Positions 53,077 through 61,124 of a stretch of 64,000 bases of DNA are shown here, piece by piece (position 1 is the first letter of the stretch; every line of letters starts with the position of its first letter). Location: the NCBI GenBank assembly GCA_022825235.1, contig JAJDYI010000046.1, forward strand, positions 25,256-89,255, read 5' to 3'. The stretch is from Alphaproteobacteria bacterium. GTDB taxonomy: Bacteria; Pseudomonadota; Alphaproteobacteria; TMED109. The translations under genes were made by a program, and so were the position numbers. The notes below the pieces were generated by a model that did not search any database, was not told the DNA's origin, and saw only the letters and a program-made list of their open reading frames with translations.

Positions 53077-53457
53077 ATGGCGGAACGCGACCTGCGGGCA
53101 CTCTCCGGCACGTTGCTCGACGAGCGGACGGTGTTCGGGCTGCGCGAGCTGTGCGCGGCTTGCGGGGTGCATGCGGAGATCGTGATCGAAATGGTCGAGG
53201 AGGGCGTGCTGGAACCCCGGGGCGCGGAACCGGCCGAGTGGCTCTTCCCGGGGAGCGCGGTGACGCGCGCGCAGAAAGCGCTCAAGCTCGCTCGCGACCT
53301 GCGGGTCAACTGGCCCGGCGCGGCGCTCGCGCTCGACCTCCTGGAGGAAATCGAATGGCTGCGATCGCACCGCCGCCGCGCGGCCGGGCCGACCGCGCGC
53401 GCCCGTTCCCCGGAGGGCGCGCCCGTATCGGCCCGTCTGATCCGCACACCTGCGTAG
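53077..53457 (+). CDS. cbpM: Chaperone modulator CbpM
   Basis: The protein has 126 residues, starting four bases after cbpA. The MerR-like helix-turn-helix fold of CbpM is visible: FGLRELCAACGVHAEIVIEM, VEEGVLEPRGAEPAEWLFPG, RAQKALKLARDLRVNWPGAA and LALDLLEEIEWLRS. CbpM binds the CbpA J-domain and inhibits it. The adjacent order cbpA-cbpM is the standard one. Confidence 0.85.
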   Translation: MAERDLRALSGTLLDERTVFGLRELCAACGVHAEIVIEMVEEGVLEPRGAEPAEWLFPGSAVTRAQKALKLARDLRVNWPGAALALDLLEEIEWLRSHRRRAAGPTARARSPEGAPVSARLIRTPA

Positions 53458-53600
53458 TCGGGCGCAATGTCATACCAGCCGGCTTCCTTAGCAATCTTCG
53501 ACGTCGGCATCCATTTCCCGGCGCTGTCCAGCAGGACCTTGAGAAACTGAATTTCGAGATTGACGGTGAACGGTCCGCCGCCTCCCCGATGACGCGTCAT
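53436..53600 (-). other. Possible remnant of a small protein
   Basis: A minus-strand frame from the ATG at 53600 reads TVNLEIQFLKVLLDSAGKWM then PTSKIAKEAGWYDIAPDYAG, which looks like real, winged-helix-like protein sequence. It runs without a stop into the antisense of cbpM, so its natural end is lost. Probably a gene fragment at the edge of the duplicated segment that follows. Confidence 0.25.
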
Positions 53601-53724
53601 GGCCCCGTTCCTCCAGCGTCCGCCGACACGCGGGGCGGGAACTCTCCGCCGCCTAGGCGGGCCGCCAGCGAGGCCGCGTCCGGCCTGGTCGACCTCGATC
53701 CTGCGCTCCGTGCGCACCCGCCAA

Positions 53725-53975
53725 TACGGGGCCACATTCAGAGGATGCTCCGAGATACCAGTGCCCGATACACACTCGGCCAAGCACGCATGGGTTTCCC
53801 CATTGGCCGCCATCGGCACGCTGCAGATGAGTCCGCATCCGTCACACAGTGCGACATCGCGGGCTCGACCACTCTCAGGACAGCCAGGCCGGCACAGCAC
53901 ATGGATTCCGCACGGCACGTTCCGGCTGGACTTCAGGGCTTCGTAATCGGCCGCCAGATCACGGCGCGCCAGTTG
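53725..53975 (-). pseudogene. CVNH-like gene remnant with its upstream region
   Basis: The minus-strand reading HPLNVAPYWRVRTERRIEVD matches the shared C-terminal tail of the CVNH-like proteins (YRVNAKGEIVVN type). The sequence that continues to 53975 matches 1905-2060, the upstream region of CVNH-like gene 1, at most positions (shared blocks include TCGCGGGCTC, ACCACTCTCAGG and GGCTTCGTAATCGGC). Signal peptide and core are deleted, joining upstream DNA to the tail. Confidence 0.6.
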
Positions 53976-54090
53976 AGTAATATCAATATGATGGCCTGAG
54001 ACAACATGTCTGCGGAGGAGTTCGCGTGCAGTGGCGCACCAAGGCATCATTCAGGCAGCTTATATCTCTAATTCGTAACCGACTTGATCT

Positions 54091-54127
54091 GTCATGTATC
54101 CCGCCAGTGATTCACAGCCTGCATTCC
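54091..54127 (+). repeat. Dispersed 36-base repeat, copy C
   Basis: The core TATCCCGCCAGTGATTCACA followed by GCCTGCAT is the closest relative of copy A at 17219-17254. It sits at the junction between the CVNH remnant and the macB-permease remnant. Confidence 0.5.
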
Positions 54128-54129
54128 AA

Positions 54130-54490
54130 GCCGCACCGTCGGTGGAGAAGGACGCGGCTGATCGCGCGGGCCATGCCATCGCCCAGAACGCAACAGCGAT
54201 GGTGCAGATCCAGATGCGATACGAAACCCCCGGCCGCCAACTCACGTCCGTTGATGCTTGCCAAGGAGTCCGTGGCTCCCAGCACGATCGGCCGGGGCGG
54301 GATTGCCTTTGCGGCGTATACGGGATCCCCGCCCACGTCCAGCCACGTCTCGGCGTCCGCGATTTCTGGCGTTTCAGGCACCAGCTCTCAGACGGCGGCG
54401 GCGAAGAAGTTCAGAGTCGTTCGCCGGACCCTGACGGGCATCCGACGGATTGCCGGGATATCGGTGCCGAGCCCTTCGAACTGCTTCAGC
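54130..54490 (-). pseudogene. MacB-type permease remnant
   Basis: Minus-strand pieces TWLDVGGDPVYAAKAIPPRP, IVLGATDSLASINGRELAAG, FVSHLDLHHRCCVLGDGMAR and QFEGLGTDIPAIRR match the periplasmic domain of the permease at 2846-4036, with frameshifts between them. Only the part equal to about 3530-3900 is present. It lies next to a CVNH remnant, in the same order as the intact genes at 1.4-4.0 kb. Confidence 0.75.
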
Positions 54491-54602
54491 CAACTTCCAT
54501 GACGAGGGGGGTTGGCCTGACCGTCCCCCCGGCGGGTTGGGTGTCCATTCACCCGGCCCCGCATCGCCGGCACGGGCCGATCTTCGAAGAACGCGATACA
54601 CG

Positions 54603-55766
54603 GTGACACGCAAAGACTCGACGCCATCGGTCCTGACCTCGCTGTCCCCGGCGCGCGGCCTTGGCAGGGACGAGCTGCGCCACGCGATCGACACCGCGGT
54701 CGACGGAATCATCGTGATCGATGCGTCCGGGACGGTGCTGCTCTACAACGCGGCCTGTGAACGGCTCTTTGGCTATGGTGCCGGTGATGTCCTGGGCAGC
54801 AACGTCAGCACGTTGATGCCGTCGCCGGATCGGGAGCGCCACGACACCTACATCGAGGACTATCTCAGGACCGGGACGGCGAAAATCATCGGGATCGGCC
54901 GCGACGTGACCGGCCAGCGCAAGGATGGCTCGACGTTTCCGCTGCGCCTGTCAGTCGGCGAGCTGCGGGGCGAAAGCGGCACGCCACTGTTCGTCGGAAC
55001 CATTCACGATCTGACGGAAGTGCAGCTCGCGCGTGAACGCATCGAGGAACTCCAGACCGAGCTGATGCGTGTGTCACGCTCGAGCGCCTTGGGCGCGATG
55101 GGGACCGTTCTGGCACACGAGCTGAACCAACCGCTTTCGGCCATCGCCAGCTTCCTCGAAGCCGGCACTGCATTGATCGATGAAGGCGAGGGCCAGGTGT
55201 CGGATCGGGTTCGGCAGTACATCGACCAGGCAGTCGCCCAGACGCACCGGGCCGGCGACGTCATCCGGCGGCTGCGCGAATTCACGCGCAAGGGCACGCA
55301 CCAGCGCTCGACCGAGGATGTCAATTCCATCGTCGAGGAGACCTGTGCCTTGGCCGCCCTGGGGGCGTTGACCGAGGGGATCGACGTGACCATGAACCTT
55401 GCGGCGGATCTCCCGCCCGTTCGAATCAACAGCATCCAGATCCAGCAGATCGTCCTCAACCTGGTCCGGAACAGCATCGAAGCGCTGGCAGGCCAGGAAG
55501 TCCGTGCCATCACGGTGGAGACCGCCCACCGCGGCGACCTGATCGAAGTCGCCGTCCGCGACACCGGGCCCGGGGTGGCCCCCGTCGTCCGTGAGCGGCT
55601 GTTCGAGCCGTTTGTCTCGACCAAGTCCGATGGCATCGGCATCGGCCTGAATATCTGCCGCACGATTGTCGAGGCGCACGGCGGTACGATCTCCGCCGAC
55701 CCTGGAACGGCCGGTGGCGCCACCTTCCGTTTCACGCTGCCCGTCAGCGACGATACGCCAGGGTGA
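54603..55766 (+). CDS. fixL: FixL-type heme oxygen-sensor histidine kinase
   Basis: From a GTG at 54603 it has 387 residues and no membrane helix. The PAS domain has IIVIDASGTVLLYNAACERL, then RHDTYIEDYLRTGTAKIIGI and GRDVTGQRKDGSTFPLRLSV. The histidine in R-H-D-x-Y and the arginine in G-I-G-R are the heme-binding and signal residues of FixL. The kinase has VLAHELNQPLSAIASFLEAG, LNLVRNSIEALAGQ, VRDTGPGVAPVVRERLFEPF and GIGIGLNICRTIVEAHGG. It signals oxygen loss to FixJ, encoded in a four-base overlap (GTGA). The surrounding UspA and Hsp20 genes are plausible targets. Confidence 0.92.
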   Translation: MTRKDSTPSVLTSLSPARGLGRDELRHAIDTAVDGIIVIDASGTVLLYNAACERLFGYGAGDVLGSNVSTLMPSPDRERHDTYIEDYLRTGTAKIIGIGRDVTGQRKDGSTFPLRLSVGELRGESGTPLFVGTIHDLTEVQLARERIEELQTELMRVSRSSALGAMGTVLAHELNQPLSAIASFLEAGTALIDEGEGQVSDRVRQYIDQAVAQTHRAGDVIRRLREFTRKGTHQRSTEDVNSIVEETCALAALGALTEGIDVTMNLAADLPPVRINSIQIQQIVLNLVRNSIEALAGQEVRAITVETAHRGDLIEVAVRDTGPGVAPVVRERLFEPFVSTKSDGIGIGLNICRTIVEAHGGTISADPGTAGGATFRFTLPVSDDTPG

Positions 55767-56401
55767 CTGACGTGTCCGGGGAACTGGTCTTCATCGTCGA
55801 AGATGACGACGCGGTGCGGGCGTCCCTGGCCGCGCTCCTGGAGACCGCGGGGTATCGAACCGTTTCGTTCGAATCCGGAACGGCGTTCCTGGATTTCCCG
55901 CATCCGGAAGCCGGCGCCTGCGTCGTGCTGGACGTCAAGATGCCGGGCGTGGACGGGCTCGAGGTGCAGCGGCACCTGAACGATCACCAGGTGAACTTGC
56001 CGGTGATCATCGTCACCGGACACGGCGACATCTCGATGGCGGTGCGGGCGATGCAGGACGGTGCAGTCGACTTCATCGAGAAGCCGATCAAGCGCGCCCG
56101 CCTGCTCGAGGCGGTCGCACGGGGGATCGCGCTCGGTCGGAGCGCGCCGCGCGGTCACGGTGAAAAGGCCGAGATCGAGGGCCTGATCAGCACGCTGAGT
56201 ACCCGCGAGCGGCAGGTTTTCGAGCAGCTGGTCATGGGGCGGCCCAACAAGGTCGCTGCCCGTGAGCTGGGGATCAGCTACCGCACGGTAGAGGTGTATC
56301 GGCGCAACGTGATGCGGAAGATGGCGGCCAAGAGCCTGTCTCATCTGGTGCGGATGGCGCTCGTCGCCGGGCTGGACCCGCTGGCACACGAAACCGAATA
56401 A
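55763..56401 (+). CDS. fixJ: FixJ-type response regulator
   Basis: The protein has 212 residues from a GTG overlapping the fixL stop. The receiver has VFIVEDDDAVRASLAALLET, VVLDVKMPGVDGLEVQRHLN with the phospho-accepting aspartate, VTGHGDISMAVRAMQDGAVD and FIEKPIK. A LuxR-type helix-turn-helix follows (LSTRERQVFEQLVMGRPNKV, AARELGISYRTVEVYRRNVM). It matches FixJ over its full length. It activates fixK and other anaerobic genes in relatives; no fixK lies in this window. Confidence 0.92.
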   Translation: MTDVSGELVFIVEDDDAVRASLAALLETAGYRTVSFESGTAFLDFPHPEAGACVVLDVKMPGVDGLEVQRHLNDHQVNLPVIIVTGHGDISMAVRAMQDGAVDFIEKPIKRARLLEAVARGIALGRSAPRGHGEKAEIEGLISTLSTRERQVFEQLVMGRPNKVAARELGISYRTVEVYRRNVMRKMAAKSLSHLVRMALVAGLDPLAHETE

Positions 56402-56728
56402 CTCCGAGGTACCGCCCTTGGCTGGCAGCCGCCGGGCCGGGTCGGTCGGAGACGTGCCGCCGACGCGTGCACGGCGTCAGCCCAACCGGCGCCAGGCTGC
56501 GTCTTGTCGCCGCAACCGAACGGGCAGCCGCCGGCCAGCTTCCTGGAACGGCAGCCGGCTACGCAGTTCCACTTAAGTGCGCGCCCGGAATTGCACCCGC
56601 CCGCCAGCGGCACAATTGTTGGGACCATCGCATGCGCGATCACCGCGGACCTCGAACGGCCCCGCGGTCCGCGGGGCGCGGCCCGCCCCGACCACCAGTG
56701 CACATCAAAGAGGAAAGGAGCACTGACA
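56402..56728. other. Gap between fixJ and hsp20
   Basis: No gene is supported. It contains the leader of the hsp20 gene, with AAAGGAG at 56714-56720 as ribosome-binding site. No convincing heat-shock or FixK-type site was seen. Confidence 0.45.
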
Positions 56729-57235
56729 ATGTCGATGCTTGATTTGGTTCCATGGCGCAGGGACAGCAATCACCTGACGCGCGGGATGGCCGACGATTTC
56801 CTGATGCCCTTGCATCAGCGGATCGATCGGGTGTTCTCCGAATTCTTCGGTACCGACGTTCCGCGCCTCGCGGGTCCGCAATGGGCTGCGGGATTCTCGC
56901 CGAGCATGGACGTGAGCGAGACCGATCAGCAGTTCGAGGTCACGGCGGAACTGCCGGGTCTGGATGAAGAGAATCTGGAGGTCACCCTCACGGACGGCGT
57001 ACTGACGATCAAGGGCGAGAAGAAGTCGGAGTCCAGCGACGAGGACAAGCAACGGAGCCACTACCGCCTCGAGCGAAGCTACGGCGCCTTTCGGCGCTCG
57101 CTCCCGCTCCCTCCGGAGGCGGATGCCGAGCAGGTCTCGGCCAGCTTCGATAAGGGCGTCCTGCGCATCACCATCGCCAAGAAGGAGGGAACCGGACAGG
57201 CGACCAGGAAGATCGAGGTGACAAAGGCGGCGTAG
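56729..57235 (+). CDS. Hsp20/alpha-crystallin small heat-shock protein, second type
   Basis: The protein has 168 residues from an ATG nine bases after AAAGGAG. The domain reads FSPSMDVSETDQQFEVTAEL, PGLDEENLEVTLTDGVLTIK, GEKKSESSDEDKQRSHYRLE and SYGAFRRSLPLPPEADAEQV, with the conserved G-V-L-x-I-x-I near the end. This is the class common in alphaproteobacteria and differs clearly from the Hsp20 at 51368. It follows fixLJ and precedes a second UspA gene, suggesting a low-oxygen-responsive stress cluster. Confidence 0.9.
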   Translation: MSMLDLVPWRRDSNHLTRGMADDFLMPLHQRIDRVFSEFFGTDVPRLAGPQWAAGFSPSMDVSETDQQFEVTAELPGLDEENLEVTLTDGVLTIKGEKKSESSDEDKQRSHYRLERSYGAFRRSLPLPPEADAEQVSASFDKGVLRITIAKKEGTGQATRKIEVTKAA

Positions 57236-57547
57236 GCAACGCGCGCTGGCCGTCGTTTCCCCGAGGTGCCTTTCCCGGACTCAACGGGTCCGCGGGGCGC
57301 GATCGGCCAGCGCTGGCGAGGTCATTTCCTGGAAGCCAGCGGCTTCCGGCAAATGCGAGCATGCGTTCAGGTCTCAGCGGACGAACGCCGAGGTTCGGAA
57401 CTCTCCGGCCGTCAGCATCGGCGCGACAGGCGTTCCCACCGAGTAATCGTGGTCGGCAGGAACGCGACCGTCCCCACCTCTCGCACCACTCGCCTGAGGG
57501 CGCAGCCGGCCAGCGCATTCGCTGAGGCTCGCACGGAAGGAGATGCC
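57236..57547. other. Gap between hsp20 and the small gene at 57548
   Basis: No gene is supported. The end carries the ribosome-binding site GGAAGGAG (57536-57543) of the next gene. Confidence 0.45.
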
Positions 57548-57871
57548 ATGTCAGCAGTCCTGTTCGTCGTCGTACCGCACTGGGCGACGGCGCGTGCATC
57601 GGTACATCCCGATCCGGACGCGGCGGTCCGTGCGGCCATGCAGGAGTCCGAAGGCTGCCGCGTGCTGGTCATCCACCCAGAGACAGGCCGATGGAAGGAA
57701 TCGGACATATCGCAACCCATCAACCCGGACGACCCCGGCCGCCTGCGACGGCGCCTGCGCATGGAGTTGTCCAGGCTGGGCCGGAACCTGCTGGCCGACA
57801 TCCGAGCCGACCGCAAGCCCACATATCCAGTGCCGGTGGTCTCATCCCCGCCGGGCCGAAGCCAGAGTTGA
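57548..57871 (+). CDS. Small conserved-looking protein, unknown function
   Basis: The protein has 107 residues from an ATG preceded by GGAAGGAG. It reads VLFVVVPHWATARASVHPDP, DAAVRAAMQESEGCRVLVIH and PETGRWKESDIS, then a basic C-terminal half (RLRRRLRMELSRLGRNLLAD). No domain is recognised. It ends 16 bases before the UspA gene and is almost certainly cotranscribed with it. Confidence 0.6.
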   Translation: MSAVLFVVVPHWATARASVHPDPDAAVRAAMQESEGCRVLVIHPETGRWKESDISQPINPDDPGRLRRRLRMELSRLGRNLLADIRADRKPTYPVPVVSSPPGRSQS

Positions 57872-57887
57872 CCACGAGGAGAGATTG

Positions 57888-58724
57888 ATGACGTACAAAG
57901 ATGTCTTGGTCGTTGCGGACGACACACCGGAATGCACGCAGCGGATGCAGTTCGCGGCGAAGCTCGCGGCGCGGCACGAGGCGCACCTCATCGGGATGAT
58001 GCTTCGGTACGGTCAGACCTACGCCGAACGCACGGAGGCATACGTCGTCGCGGCCGACGAGAAACGGCGGCGGGCGGCGGAGGACGCGGCACACGCGCGC
58101 ATCCGCGCGGAACTCGAACGCCAGGCGCGGGCGGCGGGCGTCCCGGTCGAGTGGTATTCCGCCGAGGGAGAGCCCGTGCGGACGGTGTCCCTGTTCTGTC
58201 GGCATGCGGACATCGCCGTCGTCGGACAGAGCGTCGACCGGCCTGGTGCCCTGGGCACCGTCCGGGACCTCGCTGAGCACGTGGCCCTCGCGAGCGGGCG
58301 CCCGGTCGTCGCGGTTCCGCGGTCCGGCACACCCGCGAACGTGGGCGACCACGTGATGGTGGCGTGGGACGCGGGCCGTGAGGCGACGCGGGCGGTGGCG
58401 GACTCGCTCCCTGTCCTGCAGCGCGCGGAACAGGTCCTGGTCTATTCCGTCGACCCCGAGGAGCGGGGAGACCGGCACGGGGACTTGCCCGGAGCCGATC
58501 TTGCGCGGCACCTGGCGCGGCATGACGTCAACGCCGAGGTGGAAAAGGTTGGCGGGTTCGACGCGCTCGCCGGGGAAATGATCCTGAACCGGGTCGCGGA
58601 GGCAGGGATCGACCTGCTGGTGATGGGTGCGTACGGCCACACGCGCATCCGCGAACTCTGGCTCGGGGGTGTCACCCGGCACGTGATGCGGAACATGACG
58701 GTGCCCGTGCTCCTGTCGCACTGA
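57888..58724 (+). CDS. Universal stress protein, tandem UspA domains (second copy)
   Basis: The protein has 278 residues from an ATG with GAGGAGAG upstream. The first Usp domain begins KDVLVVADDTPECTQRMQFA; the second, DHVMVAWDAGREATRAVADS, has the G-x2-G-x9-G motif in VMGAYGHTRIRELWLGGVTR. It parallels the protein at 47077-47901 domain for domain. An inverted repeat follows the stop. Confidence 0.9.
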   Translation: MTYKDVLVVADDTPECTQRMQFAAKLAARHEAHLIGMMLRYGQTYAERTEAYVVAADEKRRRAAEDAAHARIRAELERQARAAGVPVEWYSAEGEPVRTVSLFCRHADIAVVGQSVDRPGALGTVRDLAEHVALASGRPVVAVPRSGTPANVGDHVMVAWDAGREATRAVADSLPVLQRAEQVLVYSVDPEERGDRHGDLPGADLARHLARHDVNAEVEKVGGFDALAGEMILNRVAEAGIDLLVMGAYGHTRIRELWLGGVTRHVMRNMTVPVLLSH

Positions 58725-58738
58725 ACGCGACGGACACG

Positions 58739-58759
58739 GCCCGGCCACGACGGCCGGGC
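58739..58759 (+). terminator. Possible terminator hairpin after the UspA gene
   Basis: GCCCGGCC and GGCCGGGC form eight G-C pairs around a five-base loop. No T-run follows, so it is at best a weak intrinsic terminator or an RNA-stabilising hairpin. Confidence 0.35.
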
Positions 58760-58898
58760 GGAATCCTTGAGCCGACCCAAGGGCGCAGGGCTACACGTCG
58801 GAGCGGCGGCTGGTGACCGTGGAGTTGGTCTCGCTGGTCGGGAAGGACGATCGGATTCCGGCCGAAAAAGGCTGCTGGAAGGCGGTTCCGGCAGCTTC

Positions 58899-58927
58899 TT
58901 GCAGAATGTGAGGCGAGAGGTTACACT
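58899..58927 (+). promoter_or_regulatory. Promoter of higBA
   Basis: TTGCAG (58899-58904), 17 bases, then TACACT (58922-58927). The -10 ends six bases before the higB ATG, so the message should be leaderless or nearly so. Confidence 0.55.
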
Positions 58928-58933
58928 TTACAC

Positions 58934-59212
58934 ATGATACGGCGCTTCCGCCATAAAGGGCTCAAGCTGTTGTTCGAGAGGGACGACCGGCGGAAGGTAC
59001 CAGCGGACTACGCGGACAAGGTTGCACGTATTCTCGCGCGTCTCGACGAGGCGTCCACGGCCGGCGACATGGACCTGCCCGGCTTTCGGTTGCACCGCCT
59101 CAAGGGCGACCTCGCAGGTTTCTGGTCGGTCACGGTGTCCGGCAACTGGCGCGTTATCTTCCGCTTCGAAGATAGTTACGCCAGCGACGTCGACCTGATC
59201 GACTATCACTAG
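58934..59212 (+). CDS. higB: HigB-type toxin (RelE/ParE superfamily)
   Basis: The protein has 92 residues. It reads MIRRFRHKGLKLLFERDDRR, GFRLHRLKGDLAGFWSVTVS and GNWRVIFRFEDSYASDVDLI. This is the HigB pattern, with F-x-x-K-G-L-x-x-L-F near the start and N-W-R-V-x-F-R-F near the end. HigB toxins cut ribosome-bound messages. The toxin gene precedes the antitoxin, the typical order for higBA. The toxin message appears leaderless while higA has a ribosome-binding site, so the two may be translated at different levels. Confidence 0.92.
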   Translation: MIRRFRHKGLKLLFERDDRRKVPADYADKVARILARLDEASTAGDMDLPGFRLHRLKGDLAGFWSVTVSGNWRVIFRFEDSYASDVDLIDYH

Positions 59213-59224
59213 AAGGAACGAGCC

Positions 59225-59515
59225 ATGCCTATGAAGAACCCACCGCATCCAGGCCTTTCGGTGCGGCACGACTGCCTGGAGCCCCTGGGGCTGAACGTCA
59301 CCGAAGCGGCCAGGCGCCTGGGTATCAGCCGCAAGCAGCTTTCCGACATTGTGAACGGCCGCGCAGGCATTTCACCTGCCATGGCCATTCGCCTTGACAA
59401 GGCATTCGGGGGCGGTGCCCACACGTGGCTGCGGCTCCAGACTGCCTATGACCTGGCGCAAGCGATGAAGCATGCTGACGACGTCAAGATCGAACGGATG
59501 TCGCCAGCGGCCTGA
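59225..59515 (+). CDS. higA: HigA-type antitoxin (XRE helix-turn-helix)
   Basis: The protein has 96 residues, 12 bases after higB, with AAGGAA upstream. The XRE domain reads [20 protein letters not shown] then [20 protein letters not shown], followed by the family-typical [18 protein letters not shown]. It neutralises HigB and represses the operon in characterised relatives. Confidence 0.93.
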   Translation: MPMKNPPHPGLSVRHDCLEPLGLNVTEAARRLGISRKQLSDIVNGRAGISPAMAIRLDKAFGGGAHTWLRLQTAYDLAQAMKHADDVKIERMSPAA

Positions 59516-59730
59516 TCCCGCGAAGCGCCGCCATAGCCAGGTCACGCTGCTGTTCGCGAGATGGCCTCCTCCACTCTCCTCACACGGGCCCAAGCCGTTA
59601 ACGTCCGGTAGTTTTCTCGATGCTACCTTCCGGCTTGGCAATCGTCGTCGGCAGAACGAGGACGATGGGGTCCCGCTGGGATTGTCTCCCCCGCCTCGGC
59701 CTTGTCCCGGCCCGGCGCGACGTCCCTCGG

Positions 59731-59915
59731 GTGAGAGGCAAGCCGATCGAGCCAGCACTCCCGGAGGGAAGTTCGATGCTGGTCGACCGCAGCCGGACGC
59801 GGCGACGGGACGGGCAGTTCTCGGTATTGCGGACGGCCGGAGGGATGGTGGTGAAGCATGCGGTGAACGGCGCGGACAGCGGCTGGAGAACTCAGTCGCC
59901 CACACTCTCCGCCAA
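59731..59915 (+). pseudogene. S24/LexA-like repressor peptidase, C-terminal remnant
   Basis: The frame reads VRGKPIEPALPEGSSMLVDR then SRTRRRDGQFSVLRTAGGMV and VKHAVNGADSGW. This is the S24 peptidase pattern V-x-G-D-S-M-E-P-T-L-x-D-G-x-x-V-L-V-D-R and G-x-I-Y-V-x-R-x-x-x-G-L-V-V-K-R. The catalytic serine position (G-D-S-M) is G-K-P-I here, and the DNA-binding half is missing. It is a dead fragment of a phage-type repressor, overlapping the 3' end of mcrC on the other strand. Confidence 0.55.
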
Positions 59916-61124
59916 TGACTGCAATGACCGTTGCACGCTGTCTCGCGGCTTCGTGACATCAAATGGCAGGCAAATCAGCGGCAGGCTGTCGAAAAAGCTG
60001 TAACGCAGTTCCGTCGGGAATCGACCGGTACGCGGATAGACGAGCGCCACCGCGTCGCACTGGTAGCGTTTTCCGTATGCGTACAACTGGTACATGTCCG
60101 CCTGATCGACGCCGTGCCTCACATCGTCGCCGAACCCTTCGAGGTTCTTCCATTTGGCGTCGAGTATGAACCTGACGCGTTTTCCGTCCTTCAACGCGAT
60201 GTCCGGCTTCGTCGTGAACGCTCCCTTGCCGTCGATCGTTGCCAGCGTCTTCTGCGGATGGTGGGCAGCCACCCGGTAGCATTGCTGGTAGCGACCGAAA
60301 CTGTGCATCACGAAGTTCTCGAACACCCTCTCCATCGGAAACAGCAGGGAAACGTTGGTGTGTTGGCCTGCAAAGGTGGTGAGCCCCTGATTGAACAAGA
60401 AGAGCCCGACCCATTGCATCACGGGTGCATAGAGGCGCATGGAACGGTCCACGTGGTGCCTCATCCAGTCCGCTTGTGGATTGGCGGACTTGGGCACGTC
60501 CGCAAACGCAGCCCTCACCCTCCGCAGGAGCAGAGCGTTTTCATCGCTCCGTACGGCCGGTGCCAGTCTGGCCAGCGCAGTGTGGATCAGCCGGTTGGCC
60601 GGGCGGTTGATGCTCAACTCGTCATGCGCGACGAAGAATTGTGCCCCGTTGGAGAGGTTCGTTCGCAACTGTTCGCGAAACAGTAGGCGCCCCCGCAGAT
60701 AGGGAAGGTTCTCCTCGGCCGGGACATAGCGTCGCGCCAGTCCTGCCCGGGCAAGCGTGTTCACGTTGACCAGGAACTGGCGAACGAAGACATCGAGCAT
60801 GGGGAAACGCGGCATCGCGCGAATACCGCTCTCGGGCAGCGTCTCGCTCAGTCCGCGCCAGCATCTCAGCATCCGGAGAAACGCCTGCCTGGTCTTTTCG
60901 TAGCCGGGATCGGCCTCGCCGTTCAGATCGATCTTCGGGAGGATTTCCACGACGAGGCCGCGCCGCGTGGTGATGACACCGACGTGATTGCTCGCGGCCA
61001 GGTCGCCGTCCTTGCGCTTGAGCACCTTCCGGGCCACCGTCCTCAGATCGGCGGCGTCCTCCGTGGTCAACGACGTCTCGTTCTCGAACCTTTCGTGCTC
61101 CCTGACCGTGACGACACCGCGCAT
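59892..61124 (-). CDS. mcrC: McrC-type subunit of a modification-dependent restriction system
   Basis: The protein has 410 residues from the ATG at 61124, whose A overlaps the last base of the mcrB stop (TGATG). N-terminal features include SNHVGVITTRRGLVVEILPK and AEENLPYLRGRLLFREQLRT. The C-terminal nuclease has TKPDIALKDGKRVRFILDAK, the PD-(D/E)XK core with D and D-A-K, and DQADMYQLYAYGKRYQCDAV. McrC supplies DNA cleavage to the McrB motor. The usual gene order mcrB-mcrC is kept. Confidence 0.92.
   Translation of the reverse strand: MRGVVTVREHERFENETSLTTEDAADLRTVARKVLKRKDGDLAASNHVGVITTRRGLVVEILPKIDLNGEADPGYEKTRQAFLRMLRCWRGLSETLPESGIRAMPRFPMLDVFVRQFLVNVNTLARAGLARRYVPAEENLPYLRGRLLFREQLRTNLSNGAQFFVAHDELSINRPANRLIHTALARLAPAVRSDENALLLRRVRAAFADVPKSANPQADWMRHHVDRSMRLYAPVMQWVGLFLFNQGLTTFAGQHTNVSLLFPMERVFENFVMHSFGRYQQCYRVAAHHPQKTLATIDGKGAFTTKPDIALKDGKRVRFILDAKWKNLEGFGDDVRHGVDQADMYQLYAYGKRYQCDAVALVYPRTGRFPTELRYSFFDSLPLICLPFDVTKPRDSVQRSLQSLAESVGD

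Noticed and set aside
51996..53435. A long minus-strand frame opposite cbpA-cbpM
   Set aside because: The cbpA and cbpM frames are clearly real, and the antisense translation has only compositional features; only the short stretch at 53436-53600 looks protein-like.
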